Both the position numbers and the translations under genes were made by a program. A model generated the notes under the pieces. The model was not told the origin of the DNA. It did no database searches and saw nothing but the letters and a program-made list of their open reading frames with translations. Shown one piece after another: positions 17,318-24,919 of a stretch of 64,000 nt of DNA. Origin of the DNA: DASZUK01 sp963745595 (GTDB lineage Bacteria; Actinomycetota; Acidimicrobiia; Acidimicrobiales; RAAP-2). Within the stretch, counting starts at the first letter, position 1; each line of letters starts with the position of its first letter. The DNA lies in assembly GCA_963745595.1 (NCBI GenBank), contig CAVUYB010000008.1, positions 1 to 64,000 of the forward strand, read 5' to 3'.

Positions 17318-18031
17318 ATGACCTACTGCCTGGCGATGCGGTTGGACGAGGGACTGCTCTTCCTCGCCGACACGCGGACGAACGCCGGGGTGGACGACGT
17401 CGGCGTGGTCCGGAAGCTGCACGTCCTCATGGCCGCTCCCGACCGGGTCCTCGTCCTGGCGTCGGCGGGGAACCTGGGGACGACCCAGGAGGTCCTCGAC
17501 CGCCTGGGTCGTGATCCCGCCCGGCTGGCCGGGGCGGCCCACCTGTTCGAGGTCGCGCTCGGCGTCGGAGAGGTCGGCCAGGAGGTCGTCGCCGAACACC
17601 AGGAGGCCCTCGGGACCGCCGATGCCACCGCGTCGTTCATTCTCGGCGGCCAGATCGGCGACGATCCGCCCGACCTGCTCCGGATCTACCCGGAAGGGAA
17701 CTACATCCGCGCCTCGGAAGACCGTCCGTTCCTGCAGATCGGCGAGACGAAGTACGGGAAGTTCATCCTCGAGCTCGGGGCGGCCGCCCGCCTCTCCCTG
17801 GAGGGGGCGGCCAAGGTCGCCGTCACGTCGATGATGAGCACCGCCCGCGAGAACATCGCCGTCGGGCCTCCTTACGACCTGGCGATCTACCGTCGCGGCT
17901 CGTTCCGACTGGACCAGCGCCGGATCGACGCCGACGACCCGTTCCTGGCCACGGCCGCCGCGGTCTGGGAGCGCCACCTGCTGGCGACCATCGACGAGCT
18001 GCCTCCGGTGGACCTGCCCGGCGGCGGGTGA
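17318..18031 (+). CDS. Anbu-type proteasome-like peptidase
   Basis: A 237-residue Ntn-hydrolase related to proteasome beta subunits (Anbu group). After removal of Met the new N-terminus is Thr (MTYCLAMRL); Asp18 (LADTRTNAG) and Lys33 (VRKLH) complete the Thr-Asp-Lys active site. TRTNAGVDDV is the Anbu landmark. I use the ATG at 17318 so that Thr2 becomes N-terminal; a TACCGT box 8 nt upstream suggests a leaderless mRNA. In other bacteria Anbu sits with transglutaminase, ATP-grasp and alpha-E genes; none are here. Confidence 0.85.
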   Translation: MTYCLAMRLDEGLLFLADTRTNAGVDDVGVVRKLHVLMAAPDRVLVLASAGNLGTTQEVLDRLGRDPARLAGAAHLFEVALGVGEVGQEVVAEHQEALGTADATASFILGGQIGDDPPDLLRIYPEGNYIRASEDRPFLQIGETKYGKFILELGAAARLSLEGAAKVAVTSMMSTARENIAVGPPYDLAIYRRGSFRLDQRRIDADDPFLATAAAVWERHLLATIDELPPVDLPGGG

Positions 18032-18055
18032 AACCGATCTATTGAGACCGATCTA
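18028..18055. repeat. 14-bp tandem duplication carrying both stop codons
   Basis: Copy 1 is GTGAAACCGATCTA (18028-18041); copy 2 is TTGAGACCGATCTA (18042-18055). Each copy contains TGA on the plus strand and CTA (TAG on the minus strand). The Anbu gene stops at the TGA of copy 1 and the small membrane protein gene stops at the CTA of copy 2. Confidence 0.88.
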
Positions 18056-18217
18056 CCAACGATAGAAGTGGCGGCTCCCCGCGCTCTCGCCCCGGCCGAC
18101 CACGAAGCCGACGAGCCAGAGCACCAGCAGCACCGCGGCCACGATCCAGAGAACGTGCAACGCGAAGCCGAGTCCCGCCACGAGCAGAACCACCAAGAGT
18201 GCCAACACCAAAAGCAT
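18053..18217 (-). CDS. Small hydrophobic protein, lmo0937-like
   Basis: 54 residues, almost entirely membrane helix: MLLVLALLVVLLVAGLGFALHV then LWIVAAVLLVLWLVGFVVG and a charged tail. This is the pattern of the lmo0937/DUF5670-type small membrane proteins that often belong to general stress regulons. The ATG at 18217 has GAGGGG 7 nt upstream. A GTTTGA-N14-GGGTAG element lies upstream. A paralogue with the same HVLWIVAAVLLVLWL core is at 56623-56772. Confidence 0.8.
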   Translation of the reverse strand: MLLVLALLVVLLVAGLGFALHVLWIVAAVLLVLWLVGFVVGRGESAGSRHFYRW

Positions 18218-18271
18218 TTCCCACCCCTCTCCGTCGGACCTCATCTGGGGGCCTGTGCCACCACTCCAGGG

Positions 18272-18297
18272 CTACCCGGCAGAGTCAGGGGTCAAAC
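18272..18297 (-). promoter_or_regulatory. Sigma-B/SigF-like promoter of small stress gene
   Basis: On the minus strand GTTTGA (18297-18292), a 14-nt spacer, then GGGTAG (18277-18272). This matches the GTTT...GGGTA pattern of general-stress sigma factors. Transcription would begin about 50 nt before the ATG at 18217. Confidence 0.6.
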
Positions 18298-18354
18298 GCC
18301 AGGAGAGAACCGGCGAAGGGGTGGCGCCCTGGCCGGCCGGCTGGCCGGATCGCT

Positions 18355-18360
18355 GGGTAG
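18355..18360 (+). promoter_or_regulatory. Possible stress-sigma -10 (GGGTAG) before PRC-barrel gene
   Basis: GGGTAG lies 27 bp before the ATG at 18388, but no GTTT-like -35 is present at the right distance. It may equally be read as TAGAGT, a normal -10 starting at 18358. Confidence 0.3.
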
Positions 18361-18387
18361 AGTCCGGAGCGAACACGAGGAGGAGCG

Positions 18388-18744
18388 ATGGACGAAGGAC
18401 GACCCGTCTCGTACGAGGCGCTGCCGGTCGGTGCTGCCGTGCTCAGTTCAACGGGAGCCGAGTTCGGGACGGTGGAGCACGTCCTGCAGGTTCCAGAGCT
18501 CGATCTGTTCGACGGGATCGTCGTGAAGACGAAGCACGGTCTGCGGTTCGTCGATCGTGACCAGGTGACGGAGATGACGACGACGTCGGTACGGTGCGAA
18601 CTGACCGACGAGGAAGCCGCGAACCTTCCCGCCCCAAAGGGTTCCCTCGTCCTCCACCCCGACACCGCTCACGACGAAGGCAGCTCGCTCACCGCTCGAT
18701 TCGGTCGTCTCTTCGGTAGAGAGCACTGGAAGGAACTGGAATAG
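18388..18744 (+). CDS. PRC-barrel-like small protein (DUF2171 type)
   Basis: 118 residues, soluble. The first 75 residues have the short-strand pattern of a PRC barrel: GAAVLSSTGAEFGTVEHVLQVPELDLFDGIVVKTKHGLRFVDRDQV. A less ordered, acidic C-terminus follows. Such proteins are common beside stress genes and may bind other proteins or RNA; a function cannot be assigned. The ribosome site GAGGAG is 6 nt before the ATG. It lies between two minus-strand genes (lmo0937-like and the DHA2 exporter). Confidence 0.72.
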   Translation: MDEGRPVSYEALPVGAAVLSSTGAEFGTVEHVLQVPELDLFDGIVVKTKHGLRFVDRDQVTEMTTTSVRCELTDEEAANLPAPKGSLVLHPDTAHDEGSSLTARFGRLFGREHWKELE

Positions 18745-18773
18745 GTTCGGTCCCCGGTCGCTCCGCTCACGTG

Positions 18774-18807
18774 CACGCGGCTCAGAAAGCCACGCAGCTC
18801 AGAAGGC
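18774..18807. repeat. 17-bp tandem duplication over the exporter stop codon
   Basis: CACGCGGCTCAGAAAGC (18774-18790) and CACGCAGCTCAGAAGGC (18791-18807) differ at two positions. The stop of the minus-strand exporter (TCA 18799-18801) lies in copy 2 and an equivalent TCA lies in copy 1. The convergent PRC-barrel gene ends 29 bp before copy 1. Confidence 0.85.
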
Positions 18808-20295
18808 AGTGTCCACGGACGCCGGGAAACGACCAGGCTCGGGCACCTGGTCCTTGGAGGCCCGGAGGAACACGAGGGCCACGACAGCCGCGATGGCCAA
18901 GATGGCGGTACTGACCCAGAAGCCCACGGTGTAGCCGTGGACCTCGGACCGGGCGACGGCGTCGGCGCTGTTGGCGTGGGCGGCGAGGAAGCTGGCCGCC
19001 GCGGTGGCGTAGAGGGTGTTCAGGAGGGCGGTCCCCAGGGATCCGCCGACCTGCTGGCTCATGTTGAGGGCGGCGCTGGCCACCCCGGCATTGTGGGACC
19101 CCACCCCGATGAGGGCGGCGCTGCTCATCGGCACGAAGGCCAGGCCGAAGCCGGTGCCGATGACGATCTCCGCGGGGAGGATGTACGTCACGAAACTGCT
19201 GCCCACCCCGATCTGGGTAAGCCAGCCGCAGGCCACGGCGGCGGCCAGCATCCCGCCGACCAGCAGCACACGGGGGCCGACGGTGGGGAGGATCTTGCTG
19301 GCGACCGCCGCGCCAACGGCGATCCCGATAGTGAAGGGCAGGAAGGCGAACCCAGTCTTGAGGGCGGAGTAGTGAAGCGTGTTCTGGAGGTCGAAGGTCA
19401 AGAAGAGGAACATCCCGAACATGGCCATCGCCGCGAGGAAGCGCAAGAGGAAGGAGCAGCCGCGGTTCCAGTCGACGACGATCCACATGGGCAACAACGG
19501 GTAGGTGGTCCGCTGCTCGATGATCACGAAGGTGGTCAGGAGAACCACGGCGGCTGCCAAGAAGCCCACGGTGGTCGGCGCACCCCATCCGTCGACGGTG
19601 GCCTTGGTGAACCCGTAGACGAGGGACACCAGCCCGGCCGTGGCGGTGATCACCCCGGGAATGTCGTACCGGGTGTTGCCTTCCGTCTTGCTCTCTTTCA
19701 CCAGCCGCAGGGCGAACAGGGCGGCCAGGACCGAGATGGGGACGTTGACCAGCAGGCACCACCGCCAGGAGGCGTACTCGGTGAGAACTCCACCGACGAC
19801 CAGACCGATCGCCCCCCCGCCGGCGGAGATGCCGCCGTAGACCGCGAAGGCCTTCGCCCGCTCGGTCGGCGCGGCGAAGGTGACGCTGATCAGCGACAGG
19901 CCCGCCGGGGCCAAGAGGGCGGCGAACCCTCCCTGGAGGGCTCGGGCGCTGAACAGCATGGGGGCGTTCTGGGCGACCCCGCCGAGGGCGGAGGCGACGG
20001 CGAAGCCGAGGAGGCCGATGACGAGCGCGCGCTTGCGGCCCACGAAGTCGGCGATCCGCCCGCCGAGCAGCAGCAGGCCGCCGAAGGCGAGCCCGTAGGC
20101 GGTGATCACCCATTGCCGGTTGTCGACGGAGATCTGCAGGCCCCGCTGAACCGACGGGAGCGCGATCGTCACGATCGTTGCGTCGAGCGAGACAATGAGC
20201 GCGCCGACGGCGATGACCGCCAGCGCCAGCCACCGGCGGGGGTCGGGTGGCACTGGCGATGGTGCGGTCGTCCCCGTGTCGTCGATGTTCGCCAT
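18799..20295 (-). CDS. DHA2-family (EmrB/QacA) 14-TM drug exporter
   Basis: A 498-residue MFS transporter. Landmarks are SLDATIVTIALPSV in helix 1 (motif D1), GGRIADFVGRKRAL (motif A) and GGGAIGLVVGGVLTEYASWRW (motif C of drug:H+ antiporters). Hydrophobicity gives 14 helices, as in QacA/EmrB. It probably exports lipophilic drugs or metabolites by proton antiport. The start ATG MANIDDTG is followed by a Pro-rich cytoplasmic tail. No regulator is adjacent; the 225 bp upstream (20296-20520) show no clear operator. Confidence 0.9.
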   Translation of the reverse strand: MANIDDTGTTAPSPVPPDPRRWLALAVIAVGALIVSLDATIVTIALPSVQRGLQISVDNRQWVITAYGLAFGGLLLLGGRIADFVGRKRALVIGLLGFAVASALGGVAQNAPMLFSARALQGGFAALLAPAGLSLISVTFAAPTERAKAFAVYGGISAGGGAIGLVVGGVLTEYASWRWCLLVNVPISVLAALFALRLVKESKTEGNTRYDIPGVITATAGLVSLVYGFTKATVDGWGAPTTVGFLAAAVVLLTTFVIIEQRTTYPLLPMWIVVDWNRGCSFLLRFLAAMAMFGMFLFLTFDLQNTLHYSALKTGFAFLPFTIGIAVGAAVASKILPTVGPRVLLVGGMLAAAVACGWLTQIGVGSSFVTYILPAEIVIGTGFGLAFVPMSSAALIGVGSHNAGVASAALNMSQQVGGSLGTALLNTLYATAAASFLAAHANSADAVARSEVHGYTVGFWVSTAILAIAAVVALVFLRASKDQVPEPGRFPASVDTAF

Positions 20296-20520
20296 GGCAG
20301 CCCTCAGTCAGGCTACTGATTTAATCGCCAGCGCGAAGGCCCGGGGGCCGGGGCCCGAGGCACTGCGTCAGTTCTCGTTGGTGGGGCTTGGTCTTGTCGT
20401 CGCGGCCGAGCCGCCGGGTCCACGCCCGGAGGCCGTCGGGGGAGCGAGGCGGTATCGACCAGGTCACCCTTTTCCAGGGATGAGCTCTCTCCCGAGGCTG
20501 GCGGTTGAGCGAGCCGCCCC

Positions 20521-21219
20521 CTAGAGGGTTGGCTTTGGTGCCAATGCCAGAGACACGATCGCCAGTGACATGACCGCGCTACCTACGGTGATGGTCGCGA
20601 TACGAGCACCCCGAAGCCGGAAGTGGGTACTAATACCGACGAGGAACAGCACTGATGCGAGGAAGATGGTCGTGCGGACGTAATTGTCCGAGTTGGACGC
20701 CGCGACCTCTCCTGACGTGTAGGCCGCGTCAGCCTTCGCATCGAGCGCCTTGGATTGCGCCAATCCCGGCTGCACGTAGTCGGGCATGTACGTCGGCCCC
20801 TTCGGAGCGTTGGGGTTGGTAGCCGGGTCAGTGGCCAGCCAGGAGTTGAAGGCGATCAAGAATTGAGGCGAGAAGCGCTTTACGGCGATGTTCATTGCCG
20901 TCTGATTGTTGAGCGTGTACGCGGTGAACCAAGCGTTGAACGTCGACGAGTCGAAGTTCTTGGTCGTCAGGGCGTTCAGATCGGCGCGGTTGGCTTCGGT
21001 TCGCGCGGCCGAGGCTTTGGCGAGGCTCAACGAGGATTCGGTTCCCCACTTCGCCGAGGCATATCCCGACCACGCGGCGAGAACGGCAACCACCGCGAGC
21101 AACACCGCTTCGATGATGATCAAGGTTCGTGTCCGATCCTCCTTATCATCGGCTTTGGCGTGCTGGTTGTGTTCGCCGATCTCTTTTCCCACCTCCGCGG
21201 GGGACAGTCCCTCCGGCAT
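20521..21219 (-). CDS. Uncharacterised membrane protein (3 TM)
   Basis: 232 residues. The N-terminal 30 residues are charged (MPEGLSPAEVGKEIGEHNQHAKADD), then one helix (LIIIEAVLLAVVAVLAAWSGY). A 130-residue extracytoplasmic region with many Ala/Asn/Thr and a predicted helical SLSLAKASAARTEANRADLNAL stretch follows, then two C-terminal helices (TIFLASVLFLVGIST and IATITVGSAVMSLAIVSLAL). The start has an ideal ribosome site (AAGGAGG, 5 nt). I do not recognise the family with certainty; the topology recalls DUF4337-like proteins. No partner gene is evident. Confidence 0.8.
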   Translation of the reverse strand: MPEGLSPAEVGKEIGEHNQHAKADDKEDRTRTLIIIEAVLLAVVAVLAAWSGYASAKWGTESSLSLAKASAARTEANRADLNALTTKNFDSSTFNAWFTAYTLNNQTAMNIAVKRFSPQFLIAFNSWLATDPATNPNAPKGPTYMPDYVQPGLAQSKALDAKADAAYTSGEVAASNSDNYVRTTIFLASVLFLVGISTHFRLRGARIATITVGSAVMSLAIVSLALAPKPTL

Positions 21220-21516
21220 CGCACCTCCTTGTGAGGATCCATCCAAGCACCCGGAGGTTGCATACGGGTGAACGGTCGGTGGACGGGGTCGTCCTCGCGA
21301 TCCAGGTCGAAACCGACCGGGGCCGGGGAACGGCGATCGACCTGGCCCGGCAGCGGGCGGCTGCCTTCTGTCCGAGCTGTCGACGATCGGAGGTGGGGTC
21401 GATCCGGTCGCCGAGGCCTCGACGCGCCGAACCGTCGCAAGAAGTCGCAAGAAAGTGTCCAGTTCCGTGGCGCTCGACCCTCTCCTAGGTACCAACCCCG
21501 AGAGAGGAGCGTCACG

Positions 21517-21828
21517 ATGACGAACACCAACAGCACCAAGACCACCAGCCGGCGTCGATTCGGTCGTCGCCTGCGTCTGTTCGCGGCGGCGATCGTCGGC
21601 ACGGCCGGTCTCGCCGGCGCCGGCATCGCGGTTACGGCTGGCACCGCGGGAGCCGAGCCGAACATCTGCATCACGGCGAAGGCGAACTACGACTACTACA
21701 TGGCGGAGTACGAGGTGATCCTCCCGGACACCGGCTACCAGCCGAGCCTCACAGAGGTGCATCAGGGCCTCACAGCGCTCCACCAGGCTCAGATGTGGCG
21801 ATCGATCGGCCGCGGCTTCGGTTGTTAG
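21517..21828 (+). CDS. Small secreted protein of unknown function
   Basis: 103 residues. The first 45 form an export signal with RRRFGRRLRLF, a hydrophobic core (AAAIVGTAGLAGAGIAV) and a cleavage site near AGA-EP; the arginine pairs allow either Sec or Tat. The mature part is about 58 residues with two Cys (NICITAK and the C-terminal GFGC), compatible with one disulfide, and several Tyr. The ribosome site GAGAGGAG precedes the ATG. It is followed by a GC-rich hairpin terminator. No homologue is recognised. Confidence 0.72.
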   Translation: MTNTNSTKTTSRRRFGRRLRLFAAAIVGTAGLAGAGIAVTAGTAGAEPNICITAKANYDYYMAEYEVILPDTGYQPSLTEVHQGLTALHQAQMWRSIGRGFGC

Positions 21829-21844
21829 TAGCCGGCCGGGCCAA

Positions 21845-21884
21845 GGGGGCCGGGATGGTGGCGAGGCGAGCCATTCCGGCCCCC
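21845..21884 (+). terminator. Hairpin terminator after small secreted protein gene
   Basis: Arms GGGGGCCGGGATGG (21845-21858) and CCATTCCGGCCCCC (21871-21884) pair with one G-T wobble around a 12-nt loop, starting 17 bp after the stop codon. There is no T-tract, as is common in high-GC actinobacteria. Confidence 0.65.
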
Positions 21885-22053
21885 AGGTCCATCTGGCACA
21901 GATCCGTCGGTCGGCCCCGTCCCCGGCGCTGGTCGGCCGGGAGCCGAGCCGTGACGGCGTCACACGCCTACCGTTACTGCGCCTCACGACCGGCGTTACT
22001 GATCTGTCACCGATCAGCCATGGTCGTAGACCTGTGGGGCGCCCCCTGTGGAG

Positions 22054-22125
22054 TGCGCCCCTCGGGATTCGAACCCGAAACCTGCGGATTAAGAGTCCGT
22101 TGCTCTGCCGTTGAGCTAGAGGCGC
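22054..22125 (-). tRNA. trnK: tRNA-Lys (CTT)
   Basis: 72 nt on the minus strand. The acceptor stem GCGCCTC pairs with GGGGCGC (one T-G wobble), the D stem is GCTC/GAGC, and the T arm is TCGGG-TTCGAAT-CCCGA. The anticodon loop CTCTTAA gives anticodon CTT, reading AAG (Lys). The anticodon stem has one A-C mismatch at its outer pair. The discriminator base is A and CCA is not encoded. Confidence 0.93.
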
Positions 22126-22237
22126 ACCGGAAAGTGTAGGCGATCGGGGTCGTAGGCGATGAGGGATGGGCCAGTTATCCTGGCCGGGCGGCCACGGGGG
22201 GCGGAGGCCGCAGGATCGCACCGGGAGGGACTGGTCG

Positions 22238-24166
22238 GTGGGAGAAGTAGAGGAGGGGGCGCCGGGCAACCCCGAGCCGGCGCCGTTGCGGATCGCGGCC
22301 CTGGTCAAGCAGGTCCCGGTGGCGGAGTCGCTGGAGCTAGGCCCGGACGGCCGCCTGGTCCGGGATGGCACGACGCTGGAGATGAACCCGTACTGCCGGC
22401 GGGCGGTGTCGAAGGGAACGGAGCTGGCGCGGGCGACGGGCGGGACGTGCACGGTCTTCACGCTCGGGCCGCCGGCGGCGGAGGATGTCCTCCGGGAGGC
22501 GGTGGCGTGGGGGGCGGACGCCGGCGTGCACGTCTGCGACCCGGCGTTCGCGGGCTCGGACACGCTGGCGACGGCCCGGGCGCTGGCGGCCGCACTGGCC
22601 CACGAGGGGCCGTTCGATCTCGTGCTCGTCGGTCGGAATTCGACGGACGGTGACACCGGACAGGTCGGCCCGGAGCTGGCGGAGCTGACGGGCGTGGCGT
22701 TCGCGTGCGGCGCCCGCCGTCTCGAACTGGTCGACGGCGGGCTCGAGCTCGACCTCGAGCTCGACGACGGCTCGGAAGAGGTCGACATCACCCTGCCGGC
22801 GGTCGTCTCGGTGGCGGAGCGGCTGTGCGATCCGTGCAAGGTCGATCCGGAGGGCCGCCGGGCGGTGTCCGCCGATCGGTTGCGGCGGCTCACGTCGGCG
22901 GACCTCGGCGACGGGCCGTGGGGCATGGCAGGCAGCCCGACGGTCGTCGGCGCGGTCCGGGTCATGCACCACGAGCGGGAGGCGCGGGTGTTGTCGGGGT
23001 CGGTGGCCGACCAGGTGGCGGCGGCGGTCGACGCCTTGGCGGCGCGAGGCGCGCTCGTCGGCGGCGACCGGCCGGACAGTGGCGCCGCGGACCTGGCCGA
23101 AGAAGCCGCCCGTTCGGCCTCGTCCGCGCTGGCCGAGCCGGTCGGCTCGCCGGGGCGGAGCGGGCGGCCGGTCGTCGCGGTCCTGCTCGAGCCGGACCGG
23201 CCGCAGGCCGCGGCGGAGCTGCTCGGCGCGGCGGCCCGCCTGGCCGGCGAGGTCGGCGGTGAGGTCGTGGCCGTCCGGCCGCTGGCGCCGGGGACGAAGG
23301 ACGACGCGGTCGACGGGTTGGGCGGGTTCGGAGCCGACGAGGTCGTCGACCTCGTCGGCGAACCGGTCGGGGAGGACGTGGCGGCCGCGCTGGTGGCGTG
23401 GGCCGGCGAGCGGCTCCCGTGGGCGGTCCTCGCGCCGGGGACCGCGTTCGGCCGGGAGGTGGCGGCTCGCGTCGCGGCCGCGCTCGACGCCGGCCTCGTC
23501 GGCGACGCGATCGCGGTCGACGTCGTCGACGGCCGGCTGGTGGCGGCCAAGCCGGCGTTCTCCGGCGCGCTCGTCGCCGACATCACGTGCACGTCGCCGG
23601 TCCAGTTGGTGACGGTCCGGCCGGGTGTCCTCCCGGTCCCGTCCCCCAGGCCGGCCCAGGCGGTCCGGCACGACCGCCGGACAACGAAGCCGATCGGCCG
23701 CGTCCGGATCCGCTCGCGGCGACGCGACGACGACGTCGAGGTGCTGGCGCGGGCGGAGGTCGTCATCGGCGTCGGCGCCGGGGTGCATCCGGACGAGTAC
23801 GCCGACCTGAGCGCGCTGGCCGCCATCTTCGGGGCCGAGCTGGCGGCGTCACGCAAGGTCACGGACAAGGGGTGGGCGCCGCGGGCCCGGCAGGTCGGCA
23901 TCACCGGGCGGAGCATCGCCCCCCGCCTCTACATCGCGATCGGCGTCAGCGGGAAGTTCAACCACATGGTCGGCGTGCGGGCGGCCGGGACGGTCCTGGC
24001 GATCAACGCCGACGCGGCCGCACCGGTCTTCGGTCACGCCGACATCGGCATCGTCGGCGATTGGCACGACGTCGTGCCGGCGTTGCAGACGACGCTGCTC
24101 GAGCGCCAGCACGGTGGCGACCGGGACGACCCGGTGTCCGCCCTGACCGGGGAGCCCACCGGGTGA
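22238..24166 (+). CDS. Fused electron transfer flavoprotein (EtfB-EtfA)
   Basis: 642 residues joining both ETF subunits in one chain. The N-terminal half is the beta subunit: LRIAALVKQVP, MNPYCRRAVSKGTELA, LVGRNSTDGDTGQVGPELAELTG (AMP/ADP-site region) and SVAERLCDPCKV. After a linker near 260-320, the alpha subunit begins (PVVAVLLEPDRPQ) and ends with the FAD domain: VIGVGAGVHP, ASRKVTDKGWAPRARQVGITGRSIAPRLYIAIGVSGKFNHMVG and AINADAAAPVF. It would carry electrons from acyl-CoA or other dehydrogenases to the quinone pool. The GTG at 22238 follows GGGAGGG by 8 nt. Confidence 0.9.
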   Translation: MGEVEEGAPGNPEPAPLRIAALVKQVPVAESLELGPDGRLVRDGTTLEMNPYCRRAVSKGTELARATGGTCTVFTLGPPAAEDVLREAVAWGADAGVHVCDPAFAGSDTLATARALAAALAHEGPFDLVLVGRNSTDGDTGQVGPELAELTGVAFACGARRLELVDGGLELDLELDDGSEEVDITLPAVVSVAERLCDPCKVDPEGRRAVSADRLRRLTSADLGDGPWGMAGSPTVVGAVRVMHHEREARVLSGSVADQVAAAVDALAARGALVGGDRPDSGAADLAEEAARSASSALAEPVGSPGRSGRPVVAVLLEPDRPQAAAELLGAAARLAGEVGGEVVAVRPLAPGTKDDAVDGLGGFGADEVVDLVGEPVGEDVAAALVAWAGERLPWAVLAPGTAFGREVAARVAAALDAGLVGDAIAVDVVDGRLVAAKPAFSGALVADITCTSPVQLVTVRPGVLPVPSPRPAQAVRHDRRTTKPIGRVRIRSRRRDDDVEVLARAEVVIGVGAGVHPDEYADLSALAAIFGAELAASRKVTDKGWAPRARQVGITGRSIAPRLYIAIGVSGKFNHMVGVRAAGTVLAINADAAAPVFGHADIGIVGDWHDVVPALQTTLLERQHGGDRDDPVSALTGEPTG

Positions 24167-24196
24167 GAACCCGGCCCAGGGGGTAGGACCGGAACC

Positions 24197-24919
24197 GTGC
24201 CCCGCACGGTCCGGAACCTCGCCGCCGGTGCCGCTGGCGCCGCGCTGGCGGTGCAGTACGTCCCGAGCACGGTGGCCCTCGGCCAGTGGGCGCCGTTCGC
24301 GTCCCTGCCCGGTCGGCTCTGTCGCTGGCGGGGCCGCGGTGACGGGGTGGCGTTGACGTTCGACGACGGTCCGAGCCCGGTGGCGACGCCGGCGGTTCTC
24401 GACCGGCTCGACCGGCTCGGTCTTCGGGCGACGTTCTTCGCGCTCGGCTCGTTGGTGGCCCGGGACCCGGACCTGGTGGCCGAGGTCGTCCGGCGCGGCC
24501 ATCAGGTCGAGACGCACGGCTACGACCACCGGCACCATCTGGTCCGTTCGCCCCGATGGGTCGGCCGGGACCTGCGGGCAGCCGAGGCGGCGATGGCGGC
24601 GGTCGGCGTCCGCCCGCGCTGGTACCGGCCGAGCTACGGCCAGGCGACCGGCGCGACGCTGCGGGAAGCCCGGCGCCGCGGCTGGGAGACGGTGCTCTGG
24701 TCGGCGTGGGGTCGGGAGTGGACGACGGACCGGGCCGACGAGGTCGCCGCCCGGATCAACCGGCGCCTGTGCCCGGGGGCGATCGTGCTCCTCCACGACA
24801 ACGACCGGTTCGGCCGGCCGGGGATGTGGAAGACCGGCCTCGACGCACTGGACGTCGTCGCCGAAGAGCTCGACCGCCGGGGACTCCGAGCGGTCACCCT
24901 CGAGGAGCTGGTGAGATGA
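24197..24919 (+). CDS. Polysaccharide deacetylase (NodB family)
   Basis: 240 residues with a carbohydrate esterase 4 domain. Visible motifs: TFDDGPS (Asp56-Asp57), the metal-binding His pair in THGYDHRHH (His107, His111), RPSYG and VLLHDND. The first 35 residues are moderately hydrophobic and may be a signal or membrane anchor. It probably removes N-acetyl groups from a surface glycan or glycolipid. The GTG start at 24197 follows a G-rich leader. Its stop overlaps the next gene's ATG (ATGA), so the deacetylase and glycosyltransferase are translationally coupled. Confidence 0.88.
   Translation: MPRTVRNLAAGAAGAALAVQYVPSTVALGQWAPFASLPGRLCRWRGRGDGVALTFDDGPSPVATPAVLDRLDRLGLRATFFALGSLVARDPDLVAEVVRRGHQVETHGYDHRHHLVRSPRWVGRDLRAAEAAMAAVGVRPRWYRPSYGQATGATLREARRRGWETVLWSAWGREWTTDRADEVAARINRRLCPGAIVLLHDNDRFGRPGMWKTGLDALDVVAEELDRRGLRAVTLEELVR

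Noticed and set aside
21999..22017. CTGATC/GATCAG hairpin downstream of the tRNA gene as its terminator
   Set aside because: Only 6-bp arms and no T-tract on the tRNA strand; too weak to claim.
21220..23916. Upstream extension of the 20521 minus-strand ORF
   Set aside because: It is antisense to the fused ETF gene and the tRNA region; a strong ribosome site at 21219 marks the true start.
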